A stretch of DNA of 64,000 nt, from the NCBI RefSeq assembly GCF_027921745.1, contig NC_079239.1, positions 1,205,501 through 1,269,500 on the forward strand. Direction: 5' to 3'. The position numbers and the translations under genes were made by a program. The notes under the pieces are model-generated. The model had not been told where the DNA came from, searched no databases, and saw only the letters and a program-made list of their open reading frames with translations. The stretch comes from Schizosaccharomyces osmophilus (lineage: Eukaryota; Ascomycota; Schizosaccharomycetes; Schizosaccharomycetales; Schizosaccharomycetaceae). Below, piece after piece: positions 21,598-31,521 of this stretch (position 1 is the stretch's first letter; every line of letters begins with the position of its first letter).

Positions 21598-21890
21598 ATT
21601 TTAATATGATATTATCTTATAATCCAGTCAGACATGCGTCCAAATTATACCTCGCATAGAATAATAAAATATATAAGTTTGCATACTTTTATTAGAAAAA
21701 TAAAGTTTGAATTGAATACTAAATAAGGCCGACAAGGCACAAATAATGATATTTAATAGGGTTTACACTGCCTGGGAGAATGTACGAAATTCATAGAGTA
21801 GGGATTCAATGATGAAATAAGAACAAAAGGAATCTTCTAAAGAAAGGTGAAGGCCCAAGAGTCTTATCTGTAGTTCCTGCTATTGCAAAA

Positions 21891-22428
21891 CTAGTTGGAG
21901 GTTCCTTGTAATTTAGCAAGCATGGTCGATAATTTTCCGTTGTTACGAAGTCTAGTAAGGTCTGAGTTTCCTAAATTTTAGTTAGTATCTGAAAAAAGAA
22001 CATCCATTTAAAATAGGAGAAAACATTTCAAACATACCCCCAATAAATTCATTTTTGAAAAAAATGCTTGGGACAGTTCCTTGATTCGTCTTTTCCATGA
22101 GGTATGCTAATAAAAGGTAAGAGTAAGAAAGAGTAAAAAAGTCATTGAGTTATATACCTTGTATTTCAGATCCAGAATCTAATGCTTGTTAATATACAAT
22201 ATACCGTTTTGCACCATACGATTGGATTTCTTCACGCTACTCACTGAAGAAGCATCCATTCATATTAAACATACCTAATAAGTCTATCTCATAAGATTTG
22301 AAAGGAGCGGTATAGTCAGTCAAGGTCTTTTTTGCTGCTGAACAATAGGGGCAATAAGATTTGCTGAAGACGGTGACAGGATTACTTGCAATCGCTTTTT
22401 CCACAAATAATTTTGCCAAAGAGCTCAT
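21891..22428 (-). CDS. grx1: Glutaredoxin, dithiol class I
   Basis: Four exons (22428..22275, 22184..22158, 22106..22038, 21970..21891) give 109 residues, in phase throughout. It is a glutathione-dependent disulfide reductase of the cytosol. The active site CPYC follows FSKSY at residues 26-29. TVPSIFF supplies the cis-proline and GGNSD the glutathione-binding loop. The 27-nt second exon is unusually small. The 5' end is the ATG giving MSSLAKLFVEKA. It is compact, single-domain and without a targeting peptide, so most like S. pombe Grx1. Confidence 0.93.
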
Positions 22429-22735
22429 ATCTCTAAATTCTACTTTTCTGAGGAAAAGGTTCGGGCGGATAAAAACAGCTAAAGTGCAGAATACAAAATA
22501 TACGGAGGGTATAGTGTCGCTAAGTAGACCCGATGGATTCTTTTTGTTGAAAGAAAAAAAATACTTACGAGACAGTTATCCCCGATAAAAGTTTGCTAAA
22601 TGGTTTACATAAAAAAAAAAAAAGAAAAAGCAATAATGGAGAGCCATGGAAATTGAAAAAGGGAAGGGTTTACAGATGGGGTCACTTTTTAATGTTATGA
22701 ATGTTGCTAAAACACGATAATACATAATTTATTTT
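22429..22735. other. Spacer between naa10 and grx1
   Basis: 307 bp holding the grx1 promoter (two GT-rich/A-rich tracts, CATGG near 22643) and the naa10 3' end. No gene is seen. Confidence 0.6.
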
Positions 22736-23614
22736 TCAATGGACAGCTAAGCATTGGAGCTTATTAGAAAGCTCAATATTTTGATCATTTTCCACAGGAG
22801 GAAGGCCCAAGTCCTTGCTAGAAAAAGTTAGCATTTGCTTGTTTTAAAGAAAGTAATAAGAAATTTTTTGTCAATTTGGAAAAGGACTTCATCTAATACT
22901 TCTTTCCACGTGTACTTACTGCATTGCGTAGGCGTCTTCTCCATCCGCATAGTATTTACTTTCGATTCCTTGAACACTAGGAAAATTGTTAATAAAAGGT
23001 ATAGATTTCGGTAATAATTATCAACATACTCAAAAGTCAAACTATCGCGGTATAAGTGAAGAGCAGCGCGATTGCTCTTTCTCACATGGAGACTCATATA
23101 CTTTGCACCGTATACCTCAACCATAGCTCTTTCTAAGTAACGTTAGTAATTCAAAAATACCAAAAAGAAGAAAATGGTGAAAGAAGAATTAGATGCTAAG
23201 CTTTTTGTGCTCCGACTTCTCTACATTTAGAGAATTCTACTTACGACTCTGAACCATCATTCGCTTTGCAAGGCCCAATTGTCTATAAGAGCGCATAACG
23301 GATAAGCTAGTGACATGTCCATGGGGAATTCCGTCTTTGGGTTCTTCCTCCATTTTGGCTAATACATATCCGACAATTCTACCTTTTGGATTCGTTGCAA
23401 CATAAGAGAGCATAGGCCAAGATATAGCATGATAAAGATCTAGAATGGATGTTAATATCCATAATTGAAATACAGCCCAAGTTATTTTCCAAGAAACCGT
23501 TCAAATTTGGGATTGTTCCTTACAGTACTTCAATTGATAGTTTTCCGGCAAATTATTAAGATTGCAATGCTGCATCCCCACCAAATCTTCAACGCGAGCA
23601 GGACGGATATCCAT
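22736..23614 (-). CDS. naa10: NatA N-terminal acetyltransferase catalytic subunit
   Basis: Five exons (23614..23524, 23439..23245, 23132..23030, 22976..22920, 22817..22736) join in phase to 175 residues; S. pombe Ard1/Naa10 is 177. It acetylates nascent N-termini after methionine removal, on the ribosome with Naa15. The start [26 protein letters not shown] is typical. The GNAT acetyl-CoA loop region reads [13 protein letters not shown] (canonical Q/RxxGxG/A), and the conserved [13 protein letters not shown] and [11 protein letters not shown] follow. Four introns in so short a gene is notable. Divergent to moa1. Confidence 0.95.
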
Positions 23615-24111
23615 TTTGTCTAAAATTACGGGCTTTCAGCTACAAACGTGTTTTTCTACAACTTGGTGGTTGACTTTAGGTCGTCTGGAGCATCTCAAAA
23701 TGAGGAAGACCACCGAACTTATGTATAAACTATTACCAACAGTTTTTTCTTTCTTTCTTTATATACAAGTAACCTACTAAATGTTTTGAAATCAGAGAGT
23801 AAAAAATCCTCAAGAGGGAAGAAATCGATTTATCTGAAAATTGACAAGGATGGCTAATATCTTTCAAATCCCTATTCGCAGCCATATGGACGCAAACACT
23901 AGGAACGGGTCGAGAAATTGACACTATAAATTGCAAGTCAAATTTCGCTATGAAATGTTCCTTGAAATAAACCAAAGGTTGTTTACTAATATTTTATAGT
24001 GCTTTTCACTAAACGAATAGTGTATGTTTTCGTGAATTTATATGGAAATTAGTGGGTCTTTTTCACTTACAGATATACGTTATTCTCCATTACCAAACAC
24101 GACGAAAATTA
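23615..24111. promoter_or_regulatory. naa10/moa1 divergent promoter with FLEX-like core
   Basis: 497 bp without a gene. TTGTTTAC at 23979-23986 is the reverse of GTAAACAA, the core of the Mei4 FLEX element (full consensus GTAAACAAACA), followed by TTTTATAG 126-110 bp before the moa1 ATG. The match is partial, so meiotic control by Mei4 is only suggested. Confidence 0.45.
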
Positions 24112-24660
24112 ATGGACTGGATGAATAGAAGCAATCAGCTTTACATTTCTTTAGATGCCTTTAAAAGGGTAAAAGTAAATAATAAATATGGAAAGCAACG
24201 AACCAAGAACCCACAAGAATTGGAAAAAAGACAACCACTGCAAGATAAAACGAATCAAATAGCACCAATCCATAAAAACAAAGGGTATCCAGATATTCTG
24301 CCTGATGAAATATCATTTATTAAAACACCAGAACGTAAAGGTCCAGCAAGGTCATTCCAAGAATTGTGCTTTTCGGATATACCGCCGCTGGACCCAGATT
24401 TCTCTAAAACTTTTCAACCTGTTGCAACGTCAACGCCCAAGAAAAAGGATAAAGAGAAACCAGTGCAAGCAAGGGACCAGAAGATTGAAGATGAAAGTGA
24501 ATTTGATGAGTTAGCGATGTGGTTCCAATCTGCCTCTAATTTTAAACTCAACTTTTCTGAAACTTCTAGCCAAAAACAATCAATCTTAAACTGTCAAGAA
24601 GCCATTTTAAACAAATTTGCTCCTTTTGAAACAGAAACCGATGAAATTATTCTGTTTTAA
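24112..24660 (+). CDS. moa1: Meiosis-specific kinetochore protein Moa1
   Basis: 182 residues from the ATG giving MDWMNRSNQL; a longer reading begins at GTG and is rejected. Moa1 acts at meiosis I core centromeres with Rec8 cohesin to make sister kinetochores face the same pole, and recruits polo kinase Plo1. The gene is assigned by place (between naa10 and vps29, as I recall for S. pombe moa1), size (about 170 residues in S. pombe) and a Ser-Thr-Pro motif at 107-109. That motif matches the polo-box docking site known near residue 101 in S. pombe Moa1 and is followed by a lysine-rich stretch. The C-terminus is acidic and hydrophobic (FDELAMWFQ; ends EIILF). Sequence conservation in this family is low, so this rests on context. 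Confidence 0.82.
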   Translation: MDWMNRSNQLYISLDAFKRVKVNNKYGKQRTKNPQELEKRQPLQDKTNQIAPIHKNKGYPDILPDEISFIKTPERKGPARSFQELCFSDIPPLDPDFSKTFQPVATSTPKKKDKEKPVQARDQKIEDESEFDELAMWFQSASNFKLNFSETSSQKQSILNCQEAILNKFAPFETETDEIILF

Positions 24661-25046
24661 ACTTTACACTTATGCACATTGCAGCTCATTGGCAAAGAAA
24701 ACTTAATGTATTCTGCAAGGGAAACATTGTTGGTCTGTTTCCTAAAGATAACTATTGAGTTGCTTGCGTTTAAGCAACTCCAAATGAAAACTATTAGAAG
24801 AAGGTTATTTAAGGTATTTCAAGCTAATTTTTGTTATAAAACTTCGTTCATGTCGTGAAATCGTAAGGAAAGGTTCTTCTGATGGGTCCCATACATTAAC
24901 TAAATTACACACGCCAGTAGTAGGCATAGGTTGGACATTCCAAGCAAACGAAAGGATAAAAAAGCAAATTACGTATTCAAATGACAGATTCAGACAAGTC
25001 CCTGAGGTCGCGTCGAAAGCCGATCATTATAGTTGATAAAACAACT
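24661..25046. other. Convergent 3' region of moa1 and vps29
   Basis: 386 bp between two stop codons. A short hairpin-like AGTTGCTTGCGTTTAAGCAACT lies near 24756. No gene is seen. Confidence 0.55.
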
Positions 25047-25687
25047 TTATTCTGGCTTTCTATACTGCATTTTTTCTACTCGGACTTCTCCATCAAAAAT
25101 CCTGTAAACATATAAGATCAGAACAGCTCCTTGAACATCCATCAGCACGAAGCTGGGTGTTATTTTGGTATCATCATTCGCAGCCGATACGGTTGGTGCT
25201 CCAGTGGCAGAACCCGGATTCACGAAAAAGCAATTGTCCAGTTCAAATGCAGAGAATTTGTGAGTGTTTCCATAAAGAACGATATCAGCATCCATGTCTC
25301 TAGCCAGTATACTTAGAGCTTCAGGACTGTCCTGAGGGACAATTAAATGCCCGCTCGTATATGCCACTTTAAAAGAGCCCAAAGTCAGCTTTCCAGCAAT
25401 CGGCGACTTGCTATCTATATCATAGGCTCCTCTCACCAGTTTAAGGTCTGCGCATACATGCTTTAAATAGTCGTATATAGAGGGACTCGTAAGATTACCC
25501 AAACATATTATCTGATTGATTTTCCCAGGAATCAAAAGCTGCCGAAACTGTAAAAGGTGAGTCAATTAATATTCCAAGGGAAAAAGCAAAAGGCTTTGTT
25601 CCATCCATCCAACATCATACAAACCTTTTCAGATAATTTTGGTGACCGATTAGGAATATGAAAATCACCAATAACTAGTACAAGCAT
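25047..25687 (-). CDS. vps29: Retromer subunit Vps29
   Basis: Exon 1 (25687..25625) and exon 2 (25547..25047) give 187 residues, the S. pombe length. The 77-nt intron has a GTTTGT donor and a TTACAG acceptor. Vps29 is a phosphoesterase-fold scaffold of the retromer coat that returns sorting receptors from endosome to Golgi. Exon 1 restores MLVLVIGDFHIPNR, the first metal-site motif. CLGNL, GAYD and GNTHKF are the other metallophosphoesterase-like motifs, with the usual loss of true catalytic residues. Overlap with neighbours: none. Confidence 0.96.
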
Positions 25688-26024
25688 TTTATACTATTGT
25701 TGGTTCTCTATAAAACTCGCAATTATTCGAGAACTAAGATATTCCTCCCTCTTGTGGTGGTTGTGTACTTATCACGTTGAACTCTGCTTTCAACAAACCT
25801 CCATTCGGTCCTTTTATCTATTCTTTTCTTTTTTTCTTTTTTGTTACGACTATTCATTTAGAGACTTCAACTAGATTTTGATTTGTTTTTTTTTTTTTTA
25901 AAATACATTTCGATCCGTAATCGTGTTGCTTAAGTTGTTTCATAAACAAACATACTTATTAATCACTTACCCAGAATTATTTGTAAAACTAAAGCCAACA
26001 AGTTTTCGTACAATTATACTTCAA
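25688..26024. other. vps29/ect1 divergent promoter region
   Basis: 337 bp between divergent starts, with pyrimidine runs near 25820-25850 and a T13 tract near 25890. No gene is seen. Confidence 0.55.
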
Positions 26025-27185
26025 ATGACAGGAAAATCTTATAATAGAAGACTATGGCTTGACGGTTGCTTGGATTTCTTTCATTATGGTATGATCATTA
26101 TTCTTCATGGGCTTTGACAATAGGTACAGACTAATAACATGCGAATGATAGGACACAGCAATGCTATTTTACAGGCTAAGCAGTTAGGCGACCAGCTAGT
26201 CGTGGGTGTACATTCTGATGAGGAAATTACACTTCATAAAGGTCCTCCCGTGCAAAACTTGAGTGAAAGATGCCTCGCAGCAATTACTTGCAAATGGGTA
26301 AATGAGGTTGTTCCTTACGCTCCATATGTATTTGACCTTGCTTGGATGAGAAAGTACAAATGCCAATTCGTGGTACACGGTGATGATGTATCAACTGACG
26401 CTGAAGGAAATGATTGTTATCGTCATGCAAAGGCTGTTAATCAATACCTCGAAGTCAAGCGTACAGATGGAATCAGCACTACAGAACTACTAGACCGACT
26501 ATTAAACTCAACGCCATTATCAACCTACAGTATTTCTCCATCAAATATAATGACTTATGAATCAATTCTAAGAAGCTTTGCTTCTGCTCCAAACGGAAGA
26601 TATCTGGACGTCAATATTTATATGTATACCCCTAGTGGTCTTGAAGAAATAATTCCTGGCGTTTTTTCGAACAAGGTGAAGCTGGAAAAGTCCGTATTAT
26701 ATCTTGATGGCAATTGGAGTTTATTTACTGGTATGCACATGAAAACGTTAAAGGCATGTGCAGAAACATTTCCGGATTTACCGATAGTCGTCGGACTTTT
26801 TGCAGACGACAAGTGCACCGAAAAACCAGTATTGAATCTTTTAGAAAGGACGCTTAACCTTTTGCAGTGCAAGTATGTTTCGGCTGTAATAATCGATCCT
26901 CCCTCTGCAAAGAGCTATAATATATTAGAATCCTTGAAAGTGAAATTTGGAAGCCTTATTGAAGACGTTTCGTATCCCGATATCTTTGTAAAAGATCAAA
27001 ATACGTATCAAGTCACTTTAAGAGAGGAGCCAACTGAAAGCTTTCATATATTAGACAAGCAAGGATCGGAAGCAATCAAACAGCGGATTTTGTCAAAAAA
27101 GCAGGAGTTTGAAGATCGTCAACGCAAGAAGCTAAAAAAGAACGCAACGGAAAACACCACCATTCACACATGCATTACCCGTTAA
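26025..27185 (+). CDS. ect1: CTP:phosphoethanolamine cytidylyltransferase
   Basis: Exons 26025..26088 and 26152..27185 give 365 residues, the S. pombe Ect1 length. The 63-nt intron splits the HYGH motif and has an ACTAAC-type branch point. The enzyme makes CDP-ethanolamine in the Kennedy pathway for phosphatidylethanolamine. The N-terminal nucleotidyltransferase domain has DGCLDFFHYGHSN and the RTDGISTT signature (about residue 145). The second, repeated domain (from about 185) keeps the fold but reads LFTGMHMKTL where HxGH would lie, so its active site looks degenerate. The C-terminus is a basic KK-rich helix. Confidence 0.95.
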
Positions 27186-27317
27186 TTGATATCTCTAATT
27201 CATTCTACTTTCTTTAGATGTCTCATTTAAAAATCACATTAAGCATATGACTTCCTTATTATTAATGGAAAAACATAATAAACCCCAAATTAGAAAGTTA
27301 AATAAAACACATAGGTA

Positions 27318-29219
27318 TTATACACTCATCTTCATCTTGATAGGCCCCCAAGGTTCGTATCCTTCAATAATAAAATCTTCTATACCGAATTGATCAATTT
27401 TTCCAATGTCACTCGCATCACGTCTAAATGACAATGTAGGAAAAGCTTTTGGAGTGCGAACCAACTGTGTTTGAAGGGCCTCAAAATGGTCGTTGTAAAT
27501 ATGACAATCGCCCATAACATGTATAAATTCAGTAGCTTCATATCCGCACATATACGCAACCATATGGGTCAAAACAGAATAAGATGCAATATTAAAAGGA
27601 ACTCCAAGACCCATATCAGCTGAGCGTTGATACATCATACAAGATAACTCTGGCTTTCCACCAAGTTTACTTGGTTCATTCACATAAAACTGGCAAAAGA
27701 TATGGCATGGGGGTAAAGCCATCTCGGGCATTGCAAGAGGGTTCCAGGCAGACATGATTATACGACGATCATAGGGGTTTGTTTTCAATGTGTGGATTAC
27801 CTTTGCGAGCTGATCTACACCTTTGCCTGTGTAATCGGCATCACAGCCAACATATTCAGCACCAAAGTGCCTCCATTGAAAACCATAAACCGGACCCAAG
27901 TCACCAGCTCTACGGTGATGCAAACCAAGCAGGTCAAGAAATTCTCTACTTCCATTTCCATCCCAAATATGTATACCCTTTTCAGTTAAGTGATTTGCGT
28001 CAGTATCACCACGGATGAACCATAAAAGTTCTTCCAAAACACCACGCAAAAAGACGCGTTTAGTCGTTAACAAAGGAAGTGTTTGATTACGCAAAGAAAA
28101 GCGCAATTGAGGGGGGGCAAACACAGAACGAGTACCAGTACCAGTACGATCAGGGCGAGACCTTCCGTACTGCATAACATAACGAATCAAATCGAGATAT
28201 TGGTTTTCTTCATGACTGGGTTTGGGAGGAGCTCGAACGGAGGATAAACCGGGTTGATGAGGCGATTGATATTGAGCAAGCTGCTCCGAATGTACGCTTG
28301 GAGCGACAAACTTGGCGGACGCTTTCTTGGTCGAAGAAGGCTGGGAAGTAGGGGGTTCTAGGATGGATGAAGAGTTACTAGAAGGCAAAGAGGAGGCTTT
28401 GGGAGTAACGTCGATGTAAGAAGGAGCTGCTTCATCGGTTTCACTATCTTGTCCTTTAGAGTCTTGATCATCATTATCATCGTAATTGGATTCTTCATTA
28501 TCGGTACCGCTAGACTCTTCCTCATCTTGGTTTTCAATGTTTTTCACGGCATTGGGCACTACCTTCTTATGTTCAAGACGCAAGTGTTCCGCAACTTTGG
28601 ATACAATGTTTCGCCATTCAGCCATGCCGCCCATTCCGATGTCTCCGCAAGCAAGGACTTTTTCAATGGGCAAGATAATCTCTGTATTTTTGTAAATACG
28701 GCCAATGGTCTCCATATGTTCTTGGGTAATGGGGTTGGTCCACATCATTGTGTTCATGGCAGGTGCAAGCAGGATCGGTTTATGCAATGCCCAGGCTCTT
28801 ACCAAAGAGGTTAAGAGATTATCACAAATTCCACTAGCGACTTTAGCCATTGTATTTGCACTCAAGGGAGCAATCAATAACAAATGAGCCCAGCGACGCA
28901 ATTCTATATGCGTGATAGGACTATCCAAGCCATTCCAGCAAGTCCAATCATCGGCATTAGTATACACTTTGACTCCAAGAGACGTGAGGGCCTCGGTTTC
29001 CACAAAATTACGAGCTGGATCTGTAAGGATAACTTGCACGTCGACGCCGTCGTAAGTTAAAAGGGCCTTGACAATTAACACCAATTTAATAGCCGCCACT
29101 GAGCCTGTAGCCGCTACCAGAACATGATGCTTGGAATCCGTGAGTTGATGCTCCTTCTCCATAATCATGGGATTCTTGACAGCCCGTGCTGCAAACCTTG
29201 CATGTAAGGGCTGAGTCAT
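27318..29219 (-). CDS. HAL3/PPC-decarboxylase-like domain fused to thymidylate synthase
   Basis: 633 residues, single exon, ATG at 29219. The N-terminal part (about 25-215) is a flavoprotein of the HAL3/PPCDC family. It has a histidine in [11 protein letters not shown] at the catalytic place, PAMNTMMW, and the flexible clamp [13 protein letters not shown] with its cysteine. All residues needed for phosphopantothenoylcysteine decarboxylation in CoA synthesis thus appear present. A low-complexity acidic/serine linker (about 225-335) follows. The C-terminal part (about 340-633) is a full thymidylate synthase with RTGTGT, nucleophile Cys in LPPCH, and [12 protein letters not shown]. This makes dTMP from dUMP. 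S. pombe has the same fusion (SPAC15E1.04 by recall). Confidence 0.96.
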   Translation of the reverse strand: MTQPLHARFAARAVKNPMIMEKEHQLTDSKHHVLVAATGSVAAIKLVLIVKALLTYDGVDVQVILTDPARNFVETEALTSLGVKVYTNADDWTCWNGLDSPITHIELRRWAHLLLIAPLSANTMAKVASGICDNLLTSLVRAWALHKPILLAPAMNTMMWTNPITQEHMETIGRIYKNTEIILPIEKVLACGDIGMGGMAEWRNIVSKVAEHLRLEHKKVVPNAVKNIENQDEEESSGTDNEESNYDDNDDQDSKGQDSETDEAAPSYIDVTPKASSLPSSNSSSILEPPTSQPSSTKKASAKFVAPSVHSEQLAQYQSPHQPGLSSVRAPPKPSHEENQYLDLIRYVMQYGRSRPDRTGTGTRSVFAPPQLRFSLRNQTLPLLTTKRVFLRGVLEELLWFIRGDTDANHLTEKGIHIWDGNGSREFLDLLGLHHRRAGDLGPVYGFQWRHFGAEYVGCDADYTGKGVDQLAKVIHTLKTNPYDRRIIMSAWNPLAMPEMALPPCHIFCQFYVNEPSKLGGKPELSCMMYQRSADMGLGVPFNIASYSVLTHMVAYMCGYEATEFIHVMGDCHIYNDHFEALQTQLVRTPKAFPTLSFRRDASDIGKIDQFGIEDFIIEGYEPWGPIKMKMSV

Positions 29220-29657
29220 GTTGAAAATGAATCCAATCTCAATAAAAAGAAGAAAAAGAGGGAATCTCTATAGTATTTATATCCTAATACTGCCTTGGTT
29301 AAAAAAGGAAGTTACCCTAAACAAGTCTCTTTTAGCGATTTCTTTAACGCCCGCGATATATTGTGCAATTTGCACTGTACTACCGTAAATATATATTTTG
29401 GTACAAACTTTTATAGTGGACATGGTATACAAAGATAAAGCATTCTTTCAAAGACATTCATGATGTTTGCAAGTAAAAACATTACTAATCATGTAGCTCA
29501 GAATCCATAAGCTCACGATGCTCAAAACATTAGAAAGCTGAAAGATATTACAAGGTTGGAAATATACGTAAAAATCCACATTTCACTACAAAACATATAT
29601 TGACACAGTACAATTTTTAACCGCAGAAAGATACAATTCCATTTATTGCTAATAAGC
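29220..29657. other. Promoter of the fusion gene and rpl42 3' region
   Basis: 438 bp without a gene. TATA-like sequences lie near 29276 and 29388. The rpl42 3' untranslated region occupies the right part. Confidence 0.55.
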
Positions 29658-30094
29658 TTAGAATTGGATAGCAGCACCCTGTAAGACTTGTTAGTAAAAT
29701 TTGAACAGACGTCTTTATCTGGGACTGAGCAGCATCCTTGTATGCTTGCGACATTATAAAGGTTATAGAGTTTAAAGCTCGTGGTAAAACATACCTTGGT
29801 CTTCTTCTCACCACCAAGCTCAAAGTGCTTGCAACGCTTCAAGCTGATTTGGTTCTTGTACTTGCAAGCAACACATTCCAAACGAAGGACAACCTTCTTG
29901 GTAACCTTGGCCTTTCTGTGAAAGACGGGCTTGGTTTGACCACCGAAACCACTTTGCTTGCGGTCATAACGACGCTTACCTTGAGCAACCTTAGAGTCGG
30001 GACCCTTCTTGTATTGAGTGACTCTGTGTAAGGTGTGCTTGTGGCAGTTCTTACCAGGACAGTAAGTCTTACGAGTCTTGGGAATGTTCACCAT
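29658..30094 (-). CDS. rpl42: 60S ribosomal protein eL42 (L36a/L44)
   Basis: Exon 1 (30094..29795, 100 codons) and exon 2 (29678..29658, encoding GAAIQF) give 106 residues, the family length. The 116-nt intron has a GTATGT donor. eL42 lines the ribosomal E site. Zinc ligands are present as C12/C17 and a later CxxC (CVAC). Pro56 is present, the residue whose change gives cycloheximide resistance in yeasts, so the product should be the sensitive form. Lys55, the residue methylated by Set13 in S. pombe, is also present. The intron near the 3' end is less usual than a 5' intron. Confidence 0.97.
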
Positions 30095-30828
30095 TTTTTC
30101 TTGTTTACGGTTGCTGGTTGGCGGTGATTAAGAGCTTGACACTTAAAAGTTTCGACTCAAATTGAGTGTTATGCTCATGTGACTGTTTTCATCCATTTTA
30201 GGGTAGGGCCATCCTCTACTGCCTTTCATTCCAGCATCTCATTCCTTACTTTTACCGTGTCTTTCGTTACGTGCACATACCGTAAAGTAGCGCGTTACGC
30301 TACTTGAATATTGTATCATATAAATGCAATACGATGTTAAAATTATATTAGTTGAATACAATAATGGAAACTAAAGTCATGAAATTTCGCTATACCAAGC
30401 GTAGAATGGCTGTTACATAACATTGTGGATGCAAAGCTTGAAATTCAAAAAAAAGAGTATTGCCAATGCTACAAGTCGAACTTTTTACCATCCTCAAACT
30501 ACCAAATCGTCCCCTGAGTAGGTAGGTCAACCTTTCGATGTGATTAATTTGGGTTCTCTTGACTGCAAAAGCCTCTTCTCGTACAACGGGTTCAGTGATG
30601 TAAGTCTTGAAACGATGCGATAAAAATCAATCACCGCTTCCATAAACATTTCCTTTGCTATATTTTACGTCAAGGTGACGACTCGAAGCCGGCTTTATAA
30701 GAAATCCATAAAACGCAAGAAAGTTCCCTTTCTCCATACCAATTCTTCTTGAAGCATTCAACACATACTATAGCCTGTCACTGCTTATAACACCGTTTAC
30801 GAAAAAGTATATTCTTTGTCTTCTCATT
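30095..30828. other. Divergent promoter region, rpl42 and DUF1761 gene
   Basis: 734 bp without a gene. The left part has HomolD/HomolE boxes for rpl42. The right part has a TATA-like TTTATAAGAAATCCATAAAA near 30694. Confidence 0.6.
30178..30208 (-). promoter_or_regulatory. HomolD and HomolE boxes of rpl42
   Basis: TGTGACTG at 30178-30185 is a perfect HomolD box in reverse orientation. AGGGTAGGG at 30200-30208 is a HomolE sequence. Both lie 84-114 bp upstream of the rpl42 ATG, the usual spacing. Confidence 0.88.
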
Positions 30829-31353
30829 ATGTCTTTAGTTTACAGCCTTGTGCCTTACGTTCGTCCTAGTGCAATCGTTTTGGGCGTTGCTTTCGACCAT
30901 GCTGCCTCTTTTTTGGTTTATGGACCCTTGATGGGTGACCTCTGGAAGAAAGCGTAAGTGAAAACCTGTCCTTGTAGCCAATATATGCTATGACTAGGTC
31001 TGCAAATACTAATTTTCAATATTAGAATGGCTCCTGCTCCTCTTCATACTCAACCTTCTAGTCCTGCCAAAAAGGTAGCCACAACCTATACGAGTAATCT
31101 CTTAAGTGCCTGCATTCAAACTTACTCCGTCGCTGCGCTCTTGCAGTTAACTGGAACTGTAAGTATGAAAGGTGCCTTTTATGTAGGGCTTTATGTGTTT
31201 GGAGCATCAGGATTGCCTGATATAGTCGACTACATATTCACAGAGAAACGAGGTTGCTCTTACACATTAGTAAAAACAGTTTCTTCTTTAGTGAAAAGTG
31301 TAGGCATGAGCATGGTTTTATTGGGCTATGGAATCCGCCACAATGAGGTTTAA
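30829..31353 (+). CDS. DUF1761-family membrane protein
   Basis: Exons 30829..30953 and 31026..31353 give 150 residues. The intron has GTAAGT and a TACTAAT branch. Function is unknown. The protein is small and multispanning. It starts MSLVYSLVPYVRPSAIVLG, has a family-like PLMGDLW loop, and has three or four hydrophobic segments. From memory S. pombe carries a DUF1761 gene next to rpl42 (SPAC15E1.02c), which fits. The family assignment rests on topology, size and place rather than on a motif I can prove. Confidence 0.78.
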
Positions 31354-31521
31354 CAAGATTTCTGTACTCTGTTTCCTGTCTTTTTATTCAAAAGCAATAC
31401 ACGAATGAGTTAGTTATGAATAAATACATTTATGAATTTCATACTTTAGTGCAAGTATCTTTTCTTTGTTTTTGATTTATTCATTCTTGATATCAATCAT
31501 ATATTACACTCATACATCAAT

